Source of the DNA: Numida meleagris | Taxonomy: Eukaryota > Chordata > Aves > Galliformes > Numididae | NCBI RefSeq assembly: GCF_002078875.1 | Contig: NC_034412.1 | Coordinates: 15,788,238-15,852,237, forward strand | DNA: 64,000 nt | Reading direction: 5' to 3' | Part shown: piece after piece, positions 1 through 11,941 of the stretch | Layout of the letters: each line of letters starts with the position of its first letter | Numbering within the stretch: the first letter of the stretch is position 1 | Made by a program: the position numbers and the translations under genes | Notes under the pieces: generated by a model | Seen by the model: the letters and a program-made list of their open reading frames with translations, nothing else | Told to the model about the DNA's origin: nothing | Database searches by the model: none

Positions 1-2230
1 GTGAGGGAAAATCGTTTTTGTGCTGTTGCTAAAAAAAGAGACAAAAGTTAAATAGTGTTACTGCTTAATGTGACTGTTCATTGAGGACTTTGTGTGGTAT
101 TAGTAATGGTTTTGAAATAAAATTGTTCCAAACATTCATCATCACTGAGGAAATGTTCAAGACCCAAAGTGGTTCTAAGTGGGAAACTCAATCCAAAAAC
201 ATACTGCCAGCCATTACGTGTAATGCTGAAATTGTTCTCCATCAAGGATACAATTGCAGTCATTCAACTCCTAGGGTCGGTCATAAGCAGTTGTAGGAGT
301 TGGCTCCAATTTGTATTTTAAGAACGTGTTCTTTCTGTAGCTCCAGATCTCCAGCACAAGACTTGCTGCACAGCCAGAGCTGTGACTCTGCCCTTGCTGC
401 TACTTTACTAATGCTAATTACGTGTTTAGGGGCTGACAGGTTTTTCAGGGTGGACGACTAACAGATGTGCTATATATGCTGCTGTGGCTTTTTCTTAGCA
501 GTTTGTTTGTACATTTTTGGTAGTTGCCTCATTCTTGTGATCCTGTGCATGTTCATCCTTAAGCAACCAGAGCCTGCTCTGCTGCTTGCGTGCTCTCCCG
601 TCTGCTGATGGCCCTGTCAGCACCACACTAGGGGATGCCTGAAATCAAGTGGAAAGGCTTCTGTGTAACAACTGACTGAAACCTGAGAATTAAAAATATT
701 CTGAATTGCAGAGGAACTCTGGGACAAAGCAGAAGAATTAATTTGGCATAATAAATAATTTGGTGAACAGTTAAATTCGTGCAAAATCCTGGGCACCTGT
801 GCTTTGTGCTGTGCAGGACAGCTTCAGAGGCAGACTCAGCTCATCTTTGACAAAGCTTCAGACTATCACAGAATGTTTAAGGGGATGATAATCAAAGATA
901 TATGTTGTGTTTAATCCAGTTGCCTTTCTGCTCGTTATTTCAGTCTTTGGGGATATTTCTTGCTTTCCTGCAGGCTGGAAAATGTTTGCAGTGCAGGAGC
1001 AGCTCTCTCTTATTCCTTGATGTCCTTTCCTAGATGTGAGCAGCCAGCTGCTCGCTAAGTGTCTGCGTGCTCACTCTCCCCCAGCGTGCTGTGTACAGCC
1101 ATGCAGGGAAGCAGCGGGGTGGGGGCTGGGGCTGCCTGACCATGGGGCTGACCACAGCTGAGCAGCAAAGCGCTCTGCACAAAGCCAGGACAGCTTCAGG
1201 CCCCTGGGCCTCGGTTCTCATTTTCTTAAAATCATTTTCCAAGTTTGCATGCACATACTGAATGAAAGCTGTGGTTAACTTTCATGACAATTCTTTTTCA
1301 CACATGCAATGTGTGTTTCCTTTGCTGTCTGCATCAAATTGCAATGAAGCGTGTCGCAAAGTACAGCTTCATGTTGAGGCAGAATGCTTCCTTAGAGTCA
1401 CTAGGGCTGCTCTTCCTTTTCTTCCTCTTTGCAACATCAAGCTGCAGCTTCCCGTACTGAGCCTGACCTGGATTGTTTGCAAAGTGAACGATTCTCCTTT
1501 CTCCATCTTTGTGTCACTTTTTCTGACAAACATTTCTCAGCTTTCAAACAAGGATTATCTCCAAAATATTTGAAGGCAACACCAGTGAATGATAGGAACA
1601 TGTAGAACGGTATCTTTACTTGCTGTAAGCCATTACCGGCGCACTTACTGCACTTCAGACGATTCCCCTCGCTGGGGAAGCCCTGACCTCGGCTGTGAAT
1701 GCCGTAGTGCCAGCCCTGCTGCACTGGGTGGCTTCAGGACACTGGGGGCAAGACGGGGTGGCCAGTGGGCGCTGCGCTGCTGCATTTCTCTTGGCTTCAC
1801 GTCAGCTAGGTCACGGATATGGAAAGTGGGAAAAGGCAGTGCGGTTCTTGCTTGCTTTTGCATTGTTTTAAAGAGAGGATGAGTAAATTCTTAGTTTTTC
1901 AAAACTCAGTGTTGTAACAACGGGAGGAAAGGTTTGTCCCCAAGCCAAAACACAAGTCCCGTGCTCCAGGGCCACATCGTTTGGTGCTATGTACTGACGA
2001 GGGACCCCGTGCTAGCAGCGGTGTGCAGCAACAGCCCTGCTCCCACCTGAGCACCATCAGTGCCTATTCAGGGATTATAGCTGGGGTTGCCCAGAATCTG
2101 TGTCAGACCGGTCCAACGCGGACCGATGGACCCCAACTGTGAGGTCGCTCCCCAGCGCTTCCTTGCCCGCTCTATCCGACAGTTCTGCACCATGAGGAAA
2201 GTTGAAGCACCTCGTGCGAAGGAATTCCAG
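1..2230. other. Upstream intergenic / distal 5' flank of DOCK10
   Basis: No supported gene was found here. The open frames are short, occur on both strands and resemble no protein I recognise. Composition is ordinary AT-moderate DNA until about 2100, where CpG dinucleotides start to appear on the approach to the CpG island. No CR1 fragment, tRNA or long simple repeat was recognised. The segment presumably contains distal promoter or enhancer DNA of the gene that begins at the island, but I see no specific motif that would prove it. Confidence 0.6.
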
Positions 2231-2530
2231 CGGGGCCCTCGGCAATCCCGCACCACAGCTGCGTGTCGAGGCGTCAGTCATCCCGGCTGCGGCTCCGGGA
2301 GCCGCCGCCGCCCCTCGCCGCTCCCGGGGACTGTGCGGGGCCGCTCCTCGCGGAGCGCATGGCCCGGGGAGGGCCGGGGGAGGCCGCCCCGCGGCGCTCG
2401 GGGGGAGCGCGCCTCGAGCGGGCGAGCGGGGAGGAGGGCTCGGGCGGGAGCGGGGCACCCCAGTTCCGCTTCCTGACGGCGCCTCGGCCCGGGCGGGGAG
2501 CGGCGGCAGCAGCGCGGGGTGCCGGCGCCC

Positions 2531-2650
2531 ATGGCCGGCGAGCGGACGCGGCGCTTCACGCGGAGCCTGCTGCGGCCGGGACAGGCGGCGGAGCTGCGGC
2601 ACAGCGCTGCCACGGCCGCCGCCACCGCCAGCGGCCGCCTCCATCAGCGG
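2531..2650 (+). CDS. DOCK10: DOCK10 exon 1a, coding part (canonical N-terminus)
   Basis: This is the first coding exon of a DOCK-D family Rho-GTPase exchange factor. It encodes 40 residues beginning MAGERTRRFTRSLLRPGQAA and ending in LHQR. From memory this is nearly identical to the human DOCK10 N-terminus, while DOCK9 and DOCK11 share only the FT-R-L-x-PG-AAELR core. The ATG at 2531 has a C at -3 and G at +4. An in-frame TGA at 2474-2476 closes the frame upstream, so this is the first possible methionine. The exon ends in CGG followed by donor gtgagc, phase 0, and joins exon 2 to read [17 protein letters not shown]. Residues R5-x-R7-x-x-T10 form a basophilic (Akt/PKA-like) kinase motif; this is an inference only. 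The 5' UTR upstream within the island is not delimited. Confidence 0.93.
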
Positions 2651-2701
2651 GTGAGCGCGGGCGGCGGGGAGGGGCGGCGGCCAGGTGCGGGGGGCGCGGC
2701 C

Positions 2702-2724
2702 GGGACGGGCAGGGCAGGGCAGGG
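2702..2724 (+). repeat. GGGCA tandem array, G-quadruplex motif
   Basis: Five GGG tracts at 2702-2704, 2707-2709, 2712-2714, 2717-2719 and 2722-2724 are separated by two-base spacers (AC, then CA three times). This fits the standard G-quadruplex pattern with very short loops. It lies about 50 bases downstream of the exon 1a donor and on the coding strand, so it would be present both in promoter-proximal DNA and in the nascent intron RNA. Confidence 0.8.
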
Positions 2725-2825
2725 CAGCCCCGGCGAGATGGGGATGGGGCCCGGAGGGGTCCGGGCACGGCCCCGCCGAAGCCCTCGCGGGCGGCGCTGC
2801 TCAGCCTGCGGCTCGCTTGCGTGCT

Positions 2826-2847
2826 CTCTTCTCTTCTCTTCTCTTCT
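2826..2847 (+). repeat. CTCTT pentanucleotide microsatellite
   Basis: Four full CTCTT units plus a partial unit are visible inside the CpG island, in the early part of intron 1. It is a short pure-pyrimidine tract and may vary in length between individuals. Confidence 0.8.
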
Positions 2848-5800
2848 GAAGGAGCTTTGCGCGGGTACTGGCCGCGAGACGCGAAAAGCTCGCTGCCAAA
2901 GCGAGCCTCGTGGGCAGCGGGGATAAGCGGACCGAGCGCACCCGGCAAGCTGCTGTCGCTCGCGCGGCTTCTGGGGACTCGCAGCCCGCGCCGCGGCGCA
3001 GCCGCCGAGGTGAGGAGCGTGGGGCTCCTGCTGGCACGCGGCGCTGCGCTGCGGAGCGCCCGTCCTCGTGCGGCCGCCCCGCGCTGCGCGAGGCTGCAGC
3101 TCCGCCGGCAGAGCGGCCCCGGCGGCCGCTGCGGTTCTCTGGTCGCGGCTCTCAGAGCCGAGCCGGATGGTAAAGCGCTCGGGTTCGCAGGCACGTGTGC
3201 TCAGCCTTTGGGAGTTATCGGCCGCTCGTTAGGAATTTATCAGCCGTTCTTATGTTAAGGTCCCTTTGGTGTTTCTTAAGGCGACGTGTTCTGAGAGATA
3301 AATGACCCCTTCCTAGATGATTAAGCACATCACCACGTCTGTGATTTGCGTAACTCAAATATTTTCATTTTCTAATTTTTCAGGCCAGACAGCTCATTAA
3401 GTTGCCTAAAAAGTGGAAAGAAAGTTGTAAGTGAAATGTCATCACTTATCAAGGTTCTTGGCACGCCAGTGCCTAAACACAAAGCTTTCTATCTCCCTCC
3501 GCAGAGAACGAGAGCTGATTCCCTGTTCCTGTAATGGATTTTATATATGGGTATTATATGGGTAATATAATGGGTATTGCCCGCTGCACATACAGAACGA
3601 TGCCAAAATTGTGTTGCCTGCAGGTCTGTACACCAAGTCCAAGTTGTTTTCTTTGCCTTGCTGGGCCTGCAGTGCTTTAGCAGGCGTCTTCGAGGTTCTT
3701 TGTAAAGCATTTCCAAGCTTCAGACTTGTGAAAACTTGGTAGACGCTTACTTGTCTTTCCTGGCTCTCTGACGCGGTACAGTGTGCCGTTAGCTCATGTC
3801 AGAATCCCAAGGTGTCTGTGCAGCCATAGGGCTGCCAGCTGTGGTCGGTCAACCCTGTGGGCACCTCGGGATTAGGATTTGGCCCATGGTCAAGCAGAAA
3901 ACCAGTGCTGATAAAGCTTTATGGAGGAACCATCCTGGTTGGACTGGATACTGCCCAGGCTCTGTGCTGAGTTGTCAACCTTGGTAGCATGTGTTTGAAT
4001 CTGTGTTGCAGCTGAGCTGCTGGGTTGTCTGGTTGCAGCTTGAGGGATTTGGGATGAAGTTCTGTTAGAAGTACTTTTTGTTCTGCCACATCTCTGCTGC
4101 AAGAACACAAGAATTAGAAAGGATGAGATGGGTGAAGCAGATCTGAATGTGATGGTCTGAGTCCCTTGAGGAAAAAGTTGGTTTGGATTATTTGATTTGT
4201 TTGTTTGTTTTGTTTGCATTTTGGGAGGGCACTCAGTGCCACGTGTCATCCAGCAGCAGGCACAGCGGCTTTGAGGTCCGTCGCTTGCTGCACTGAATGT
4301 GCGTGTCTCTGGGAAACTTGTAAAAGTTACCACCTTCTTACATTGCTTTCTGGAGCTGTCGGTAACTTTTGTATAATTCCTCATGCTAACAACTCATACC
4401 AGGGTACAAAGCTGTTATCTTCAGGAATAAGTTCCTTCTAGGTATGTGAACTCAGGACCAGCAGAGTTGGCTGCTGCATCTCCCTGGCGGTGCTGGACTC
4501 CAGGACAGCCACCGCAGCAGCAGTGTCATGTGTCTGTTGGAGCAAAGCTCCGCAGGCCTTAGGTGTTCTGCCTGAACTTATACTGAATTTTTGCACCAGA
4601 AATACATCTTCTGCTAGCAGAGAAAAGCCTGGTGCATTGCACAAGGCTTGTTGGTGCTCCCCGCTTCTTGCTCGGGATGCATCAGCACCTCGTGTACACC
4701 GACCTCGGCTTGGAGCATCCTGACAGCTGGAGGCAGGCTCTGTGAATTCAAAGTGGCTGCTGGGAAGTGGGGGAGGTGGGAAGGTGAGGGCATGAGGCCT
4801 TCTGGCACAGCCCTTATGCCTGTCCTGTAAGGAATGGCAGCCAGGCCTCTGCCGGCATCGTTTGCAGCAGGAGCTGAGCAGGTCCTGGCAACCTGGTGTA
4901 AGCTCAAATGCCTGCTGCATACAGCATCTCAGGGGAAAGATGTGAGTCGTGTCTTGTAGCTCTTTACTGTCTTCGAAAGTATTGCTTTTTCTTCTGTGTG
5001 CTTTCCCTTCCTTTTGTTCATATTTATTTGATTGATGTGGAAAAAACAATTGCAGCTATTCAGCTCAGAATTCTGTTTGTAGATTGGAAGAAGTGTCTGA
5101 GCAATCAGGGGCAGGAGGTGGGAGGAGTGAAGATGCCTTAATCACTTGGTGTTGTAGTGTATAAGAGAGAAACTTCATTAGTGCTCTGAAAGACAGAATG
5201 TGAGGAGCAGAGGCTAAGGGTGCACCTGGCCACGTGTACTGTTGGGTCTGGTTGTGCAGCCTTTGCTCATTACGCAGCCTGGTTTGGTCAGGCTTCCACG
5301 CTCAGAATCAGGCCAATGCATGAAATAGCCCTCACAGGGAGATCTTGATTTGTTTAGAAGGTACAGTGTTAACTGAGCCGTTCCAGGGACAGAAGTACTT
5401 TGGAAACTGAGCTGTGAAAGGCCCCTTTCTTCTGAGGATAGTCTGATGTCTACTGTTTGTCCAGCACAAACTGAAGTAAGGCATTTATACAGGCAGTGAA
5501 TGTACCGTGTTGTTACAAATAAAATAGGCCGTGTGTGTTCTTACATACATGTACATGCCCAGTCCTCACAGGCCATCTATTGATCTATTTCTCTGTAGAC
5601 TTCTTAATGTATTGACTTGTTCCTATTTTCCCCTTTTCTTGGGTTAATGCTGAGATGGTAGCCTCGTGTAATAATCCTGGAAGCACATGCATAGAATGAG
5701 AGCCTCATGCCCATTTTGGTGCTTGAGGAGAGGACTTTTTCATTTCACAGGTGTAAGGAAATGTTATATGCAATCTCCCTCCAGTGAAGGTTTTGCTTTC

Positions 5801-8800
5801 ACGTTTGTTTGCACTTGAGGTGTTGCAGGACAGACAGCTTGTCAGGTGTATTGAGTGTGTTTGCAGCCTTCCATGAATGCAGTGAAACACTGAAGATTTA
5901 AACAACTTGTTTATGTTTGTGTTTTACCTGTGAAACTTGCTTATGCATCTGTATTCCAAAATTTATCTTTAACATCCTTTGCAGCATCCCTTACTTCTTC
6001 AAAGACAAACCACAACATTATTTATAAGTAGTTTCCTTTACTAGTGTATTTTTTTTCTAGTTTTGGAGTGCCCGATGACTAATTTCATAGCTGCTCTCCA
6101 GCTGGGGTGTCCCAAGGACGCTCGGAGCCGTGTGGAGCTGACAGGGATCTGATCCTTTTCAGCCGGCTCTGGAGCCCAGATGTAAGAGCGAGCCGAGCAA
6201 AGGGCACAGACAAGAATGCGCTGTTTGCACATTCTGCAGCTGCTGGACTCCCTCCTCTGCAGGCAGACAAAGGGGCCTGATTCTTCTCCTGGGTAATTCT
6301 AGGAACTGCATCTGAGGCTTGCAGTGGGGATCGAGTTGATGCAGAAATGAGGAAAGGGAGATAAGGGAAGAAAGCCTTGGAGAGGGTGGAGAGAGAAGAA
6401 GGAAGAAAGTCATCTAGGAAGAGTTATCAAGTGTTCTTCTCACTGGAAAAATGGGAGAAAAGAGAAAAGACTTTGTAGGGAAGGAGAGGCTGAAGAAGAC
6501 AATCAAATGGAGGAAAGAAATGAAGAGATCTGCGAGAAGGATTTGTCAGGTTGGTGAATAGCTTGTGCAAATAAACCCTGATCATGGGATCCCCGGGCAA
6601 TCATCAGAAGATAGCAAGACCTGCAGTCTTGAAGCTGTCACTTGAGTAACACATTTTAGATTCATAGGAAGTGAGTCAGCTTGAGTAACTCTAAATGATC
6701 TCAGTGTATAGAAGCGGCATTAGCTTCTTTCCTCCACTTATGAGGTCTGATAAGGGGTCTGGAGGGGGATGGCAGTAGGAAGGAGGAGAACCTGGGGAAC
6801 GAAGCCTGGTGCTGCCGTGGGGGAAAGCAGCTGTGTTCGGGGCTATGGCTTCCAGCCACCGTTCTGCAGCGCCTGTGTCACTCCCAGAAGTCAAAACATG
6901 TTTGTGACTTTCCTACCGCAAGGTCAGAAGGCTCTGAAGTAGTGACATGTGTGGTTATTACGCAAACAACAAAGGCTTACTAACTGTCTAATGCTTTCCA
7001 CTTTAGCATTGCCAGTTTCACAAAGCTCAACATTATTTTTCTGAAGCAATATGATTTTTTTTTAATCCAGTTTGTTCCAACTGTGTATTCTTATGTTAGC
7101 AAGTGCTGACCTGTGCCTGTCTTGTTGATAAGGGAAGCAAAACACAGAGATAAGTGCCCGAGATTGCACGGTGAATGGGCAGTGAGCCTGAGAGCAGCTG
7201 TCCCCGCTCCTGTGGTGGGCTGCCTGGCCAAGGGCTGCTCTGCAGCCTGCCCTCCGCTCTCATTGCTGTAGGGGCAGCTTTCCCTCTCCTCTAACCAGTA
7301 CGAAGCCAAGAGCTGCCTCCCTCCGTGTGCACATTGCTCTGGGAGCAAAGAGCGGTGCTGCGATAGAAGTGCTGAATGGTGACGAGTGCGGGTGAGGCCT
7401 CCCAGAGCCTGTCTCTTCCATTGGTTTGGGCTGTTTATTTTTACCCCTCCCCTCTCCTTTGTATTTCAGATTGGGCTCACTACACAGGGTTATTTTTCCC
7501 CTCTGTCACTGATACATAATTACAACCTAAACACATAGCTCAAGTGCAGTTTAGTAGGCTGCTTGTTAACTCTGGCACCTTTGTTTATTTGTTTATCTGC
7601 TGATGATACAAGCTGGCAACAGTCATATCTCTGCAAAAGGGCTCAGAAATTGGGAAGGAAAAAGAATGACACAGTTGCATGTTAAATTACCAATTCTTTC
7701 ACCGTTAATGAGTGTTTTACTCTCCTTCCTTCCCACTGGGGCTGTTGTGCAGTTGGTTTATGTGTGGTACAGAAACTTAGCGAGCTGTCAACGTGACAGC
7801 GACTTTCTTAATTCTGAGCATAGCTCTCTGCTTCTGTGCTCATGTTGTGTGGAGGAAGAACAAGGCAATCCGTTGCTGACTCTGAAATTGGCTTGCTTGC
7901 TCTTTGGCTTTGAGAGTAACTTTGACCGACTGAAAGCAAACATGATTCTTGGTTACTTTGACGTGTTGACCTAAATTAAATGATGTAGATATAATGAAAT
8001 TTAATGGGTGCAGTGAGGTTGTATACACCAGAGGAGAGAAGAAGCCCTTCCTTTTGTAAGTGTTACTATTTATGAACAAGAGTAGTACAGAAATGTCTGT
8101 CTCTGAAACTGGAATGACTAGGTATGTTTAGCGTAGGAAAAAACAGCATGTTATTTTCAGTTCCAGTTAATATAATTTGATTTTTTTTAAACTGACATTT
8201 AAATGCATTGTTTACCCATGTATGTCTTCCGCTGGATGAACCTGTGTTTGCTGCTGTGCGTAAGCTGATGTCTGTCCGCTGACTGGCAAATGCTTCTGAT
8301 CTATAGGCAAGAGCAAAGCTCTGGCTGCTCAGGTGTTTCAGAAAGCACAGGCTCTGCTCTTACTAAGTCTGAGTTAAAGGCTCACTGTGTGGTAAGCACA
8401 GTGGCTCTGGAGAGGAGGGACACTTCTTTGTTTATTTTATCTAAGTGATAACCGAAGCCCTTTCACTATGCGTTAAATGTGTCTGTCTTTATGCAAGTTC
8501 CTCAGTGAGCTTTACTTCTGGGTTTTTTGTTTGCTAGAACATGGGCTGTCCCCTAATCTGGGTTAGTGGGCTGCTGTCCTTTGTGTGCTGGGCACAAGTC
8601 TTGCACTGCTGGTACCCAGCACTGTGTGGAGCATAGGAACAGGTTAAGGGAGGGCAGAGGGGCTGTCTTCTGTGTCCCACTTCTCTGCCCTTTCGAAGCA
8701 AATGCAGCACTCCTCTGTGTGCTCTGAGCAGGCACAGGAGGAAGTATTTCCAGCTTGAGTCTTTCAGGGTGAAAGGGATGGGCTGAACTCAGCCTGGGGC

Positions 8801-9639
8801 TATCAGTTGTACTGATGTATGTAACAGCTCATCCCTGGAGTCTGTCCTGGGGGAGAGCTTTCCACACTGCTGTCCAAGTGCCGCTGCACGTGCCTGCCTT
8901 AGTGTCTTTTGTTAGGAATGCCTCCGTTCTGTTTCACAGGCCATACATTAACACGTGGTGTTTGTAACAATGTCTGTGTGTTTGTACAGACTTTCTCCTG
9001 GCTTTGTGTCTCGTTGTGCACGAGTATCTTTTTTTATTCACAGAATTAAAAAAAATTTACAAGAACCTCAAAGTAGTCTCAGATCTCAAAAGTGGTTCAG
9101 GGGATGGAGTTTGGCCATACTTAGGAAGGAGCTGTTTCATGCCTTCAAAATTCCAAGCCATGCTGAGCGAGTACAGGAAGGTGCCACACACAGAGCAGTG
9201 GTTTGCTGACAGGCAGAGACCTTAGGAAAACAGTCCTGGGTCTCACCTCCAGCCTGGTGACTCCATGTGCAGGGAGAAAGGCAGTGATGAGTAAGTATTA
9301 AAACCACTAATGAGCAGACTTTGATATTTATTCCAGAATATCATGTGGTCCATATCTTTTGTATTCACATGCTTGCAATGCATACTAAAATGTGCTGAGC
9401 TATCGTGCCTCTATTGTCAATATATAGGCACACTTTTTTACTTCCATTCATATGCAGTAGTTGGACTTCCACTAGCATTTGCAGTGACAAAGCAAAGTGG
9501 AATATCAAACACAGTTGTTGTTTGAAAATAAGTTACTAAAACGCATCCACCTGTTTCAAAGTTAACAACTCATGTTAGGCATTGGTTGCCTTTTACAGTA
9601 GTGTAGTGGAAATGTTAAGTCACAGCTTGAAACAGTAAT

Positions 9640-9900
9640 TGAGCACCTGGTGGGATGGCAGGGCCAACCCAGAGGAGCTCAGGTGCATTGCATGCACCTG
9701 AGTGACTGGAAGGGGTGGAGCCAGGATCCACCCCTTCCCAGACCTCATTTAAGGGTTGGCAGTGGAGGTAAGGTGATCTCATTGGAGATCCCTGCCTACC
9801 TGAGGCACTCCAAAGGTAGGTAAATTTTCTTCCTTTGTTTCTGTGTCTATGGCTACTGTGTTTGGGATTGTCCTCATTTGCTGGAGCTGAAGACTTTGCT
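9640..9900 (+). repeat. Hairpin-rich, possible LTR-type interspersed element
   Basis: A compact segment carries four successive inverted repeats: 10-bp arms at 9678-9687/9693-9702, 12-bp arms at 9708-9719/9727-9738, 6-bp arms at 9775-9780/9785-9790 and 7-bp arms at 9795-9801/9814-9820. A TATA-like CATTTAAG lies between the second and third. Base composition differs from the flanks. The pattern suggests the core of a retroviral-type LTR or another non-autonomous element, but I do not recognise the family, see no terminal repeats or target-site duplication, and the borders are guesses. Confidence 0.35.
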
Positions 9901-11645
9901 GTCCCGTTATTACTGCTGTACTTTCTATCACATTATAGCGTTACACACGAGTAGCAGCTGTTTTTCTGTTTGAGCTATATCATCGTGTGATGGTTCTGTT
10001 CTGCTGATACCATGTCATTAGATGGCTGTGCTAGGATCAACGCTTGAAATTAAGTCATACGCAGAATTGCTGCATGGATTTATCCTCATAGCTCTCCCAG
10101 AATTAATGAGAACTGTATTTGAGGTTAGTTAGGAGAACTCACTTAACTGAAATTAAAGAAATATGTGAGTGGAAGTTTAGCTTATCCTCTTTCCTAGTCA
10201 AATAACAAACTGTGATTTAACAGTAATATTAGGAAGTCCCTAACATATACCAAAAGTTGTAGTCTATGTAGGCGGTAACTCTTCTACAGGTGTATCTCTC
10301 AGAAACTTCCTGCTACTTACTGTATTTCAAGTCTGTGCCCAATTGTTCAGGTGTTTCTGCAGGCTTTGAAAATTATTTATTGCATTTTACAAGCTCCAAT
10401 TCTGTGTTTTGAGCCTGTTCACTTTGGAACAGGAAAAAGATGGGTTGGTTTTTACATAGGAGTGCTACCCTAGCCTAGTATATTGTACTCAGTCATCGCC
10501 TCTCTCTCCATTTCCCCATTCTTGCATCTTCCCACTCCCTGCTTTTCTGCCCTCACACTTTCCAGCCCTTGGTGCTCATTGCTCTTTGTGCCTTTCTCCC
10601 ACTTGTCTCTGTGCCTGCATGTATGCCCCTCTGTATGCAGGGCACAGTGTGTCCTTGTCTGGCGGGCACCTATCTGTGCTCACCACCCGTGCCGTCTCAA
10701 AACCACTCTGCTTCCAGGAGCTCTGCTTGCCAGCTCCAGAGCAGTCATCTCCCTGTTCCTCTCAGCACAGCTCTGCTCTGTTACGTGTCAGCAATACTCT
10801 CTCACCTCCATACTGTCAACGTCAAGTCTTGGGGTTTGGAAACGCTCCCTCCTAGCTTTAGTATAAAGCTTTACATTAAACAAATGTTTTTGTGTAGGTA
10901 ATTGCTATTTGAATTGCTGTTCATTAGATAAAAGATGATTCAAATAATAGGTAGTGACTCCTCTTTCAAGAAGAATACCTCTGCCGTGTCTGATCACTTA
11001 ATGTGTTACTGTAGCAGTGGCTCCTAGTTCAGTGCACACGCAATCTATGCTGATGATTACATACATAGTGGCATACAGTGCAATGTCTCAATGCATCTGT
11101 ATCAAGCCTGTTTAAAAGATATTTAAACCAATTAAGTAAATAAGTAGCTGCCATGGCTGCGTTCTGTTGCAGTGGAGTGATGTGACGTGCAAGGATTTTG
11201 GGGGTATGAGCAGGGAGATCTGTGCCATTGGATACCAAGGTGTGCTAGAACAGACAATACATGTACTTGGAGCTCTGACACTTCTGGGGTTTCTCTTTCC
11301 CAGTGTGCTTTTTAGAAGACCACAACTCCAGATCCTAAAGAACATGGCCAGGGATTCAGATTGAAACATGCAAGTTTCTGTAGCGTTTGGGAAGCCTGTG
11401 TAATAGGGGATGGGAGGCAGCAAAGGACTGTTACAGCTGGGGTTGGAAAAGCTGAGCAACAAAACCTCTGGGCCACTTTTGGATGTGGTGGCTCGCTGCT
11501 GTGGCTGCAGGAATGGGAAGTGGGCTGTGTGTGGGTGCATGGGGCCTGCTGTCCTCAGGAGCGTGCTGGTGGCGGTCAGCCCCTCTCCAGTCTCCTCCTG
11601 TTGGTGGCATGGCTTCTGATAAGCTGTGCTTGGGCTGCCTGCAGT

Positions 11646-11662
11646 GGGGGGGGGGGGGGGGG
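11646..11662 (+). repeat. Poly-G run (17 G)
   Basis: Seventeen consecutive G residues sit inside a GC-rich stretch of intron 1. Such mononucleotide runs are length-variable, are error-prone in sequencing and may fold as a quadruplex. The exact length should be regarded as uncertain. Confidence 0.9.
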
Positions 11663-11890
11663 CTGCCCCAGGACTGGAGGGGACTGCAAGATTGTTTTCA
11701 AGGAACAGCGCTGCACTGGGACTGCCTGATCAAAAAGCTGCAGCTGCACAAAAGGTCATGTATCAACAGACTGTTGGTAGTTAAAAGAATGAAACTTTTA
11801 AAAACAAGAAGTTTTATGTGTGTGATACGAGAATTACAGGAATTAAAACTGAAGACATTAAAAAGAACTTCAAATCTCCCCGCTCACATA

Positions 11891-11941
11891 TTTCCTTCCC
11901 TTTTTTTTTTTTTTTTTTCCCCCCCCTCCTCCCTCCCTTCT
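11891..11941 (+). repeat. 51-base pure pyrimidine tract
   Basis: An uninterrupted run of C and T contains T18 (11901-11918) followed by C8 (11919-11926) and then CCT-type triplets. On the plus strand it resembles an oversized polypyrimidine tract, but no coding exon follows. Long homopyrimidine tracts can form triplex (H-DNA) structures. Confidence 0.9.

Larger units (their letters stand above)
2230..3230 (+). promoter_or_regulatory. DOCK10: CpG-island promoter around DOCK10 exon 1a
   Basis: This stretch is strikingly G+C and CpG rich compared with everything else in the window, and it surrounds the first coding exon at 2531-2650. Many GC-box-like runs (GGGGCGG, CCGCCC types) are present and no convincing TATA box is seen, which fits a broad, TATA-less housekeeping-type promoter. 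Transcription probably starts within a few hundred bases upstream of 2531, but the start site cannot be read from sequence alone. Just after the exon donor there are five closely spaced GGG tracts (2702-2724) and a four-copy CTCTT repeat (2826-2847). Long open frames on both strands across the island are a by-product of stop-poor GC-rich DNA and are not called as genes. Boundaries are approximate. Confidence 0.85.

Noticed and set aside
2075..2644. Minus-strand 189-codon open frame opposite exon 1a, possible divergent gene
   Set aside because: Same GC-rich artefact; no recognisable domain and no splice or promoter evidence. A divergent non-coding transcript from the island is possible but cannot be shown.
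2556..3194. Minus-strand 212-codon open frame in the CpG island
   Set aside because: Low-complexity Arg/Ala/Pro composition mirroring the other strand; treated as chance.
2263..3258. Long plus-strand open frame (331 codons) across the CpG island
   Set aside because: Composition is Ala/Gly/Arg/Pro-rich as expected from stop-poor GC-rich DNA. It overlaps exon 1a in another frame and similar long frames occur on the opposite strand.
4438..5049. Minus-strand 203-codon open frame in intron 1
   Set aside because: Longest frame outside the island, but not similar to any family I know. The plus strand is also open in several pieces over the same DNA, and there is no expression-type context.
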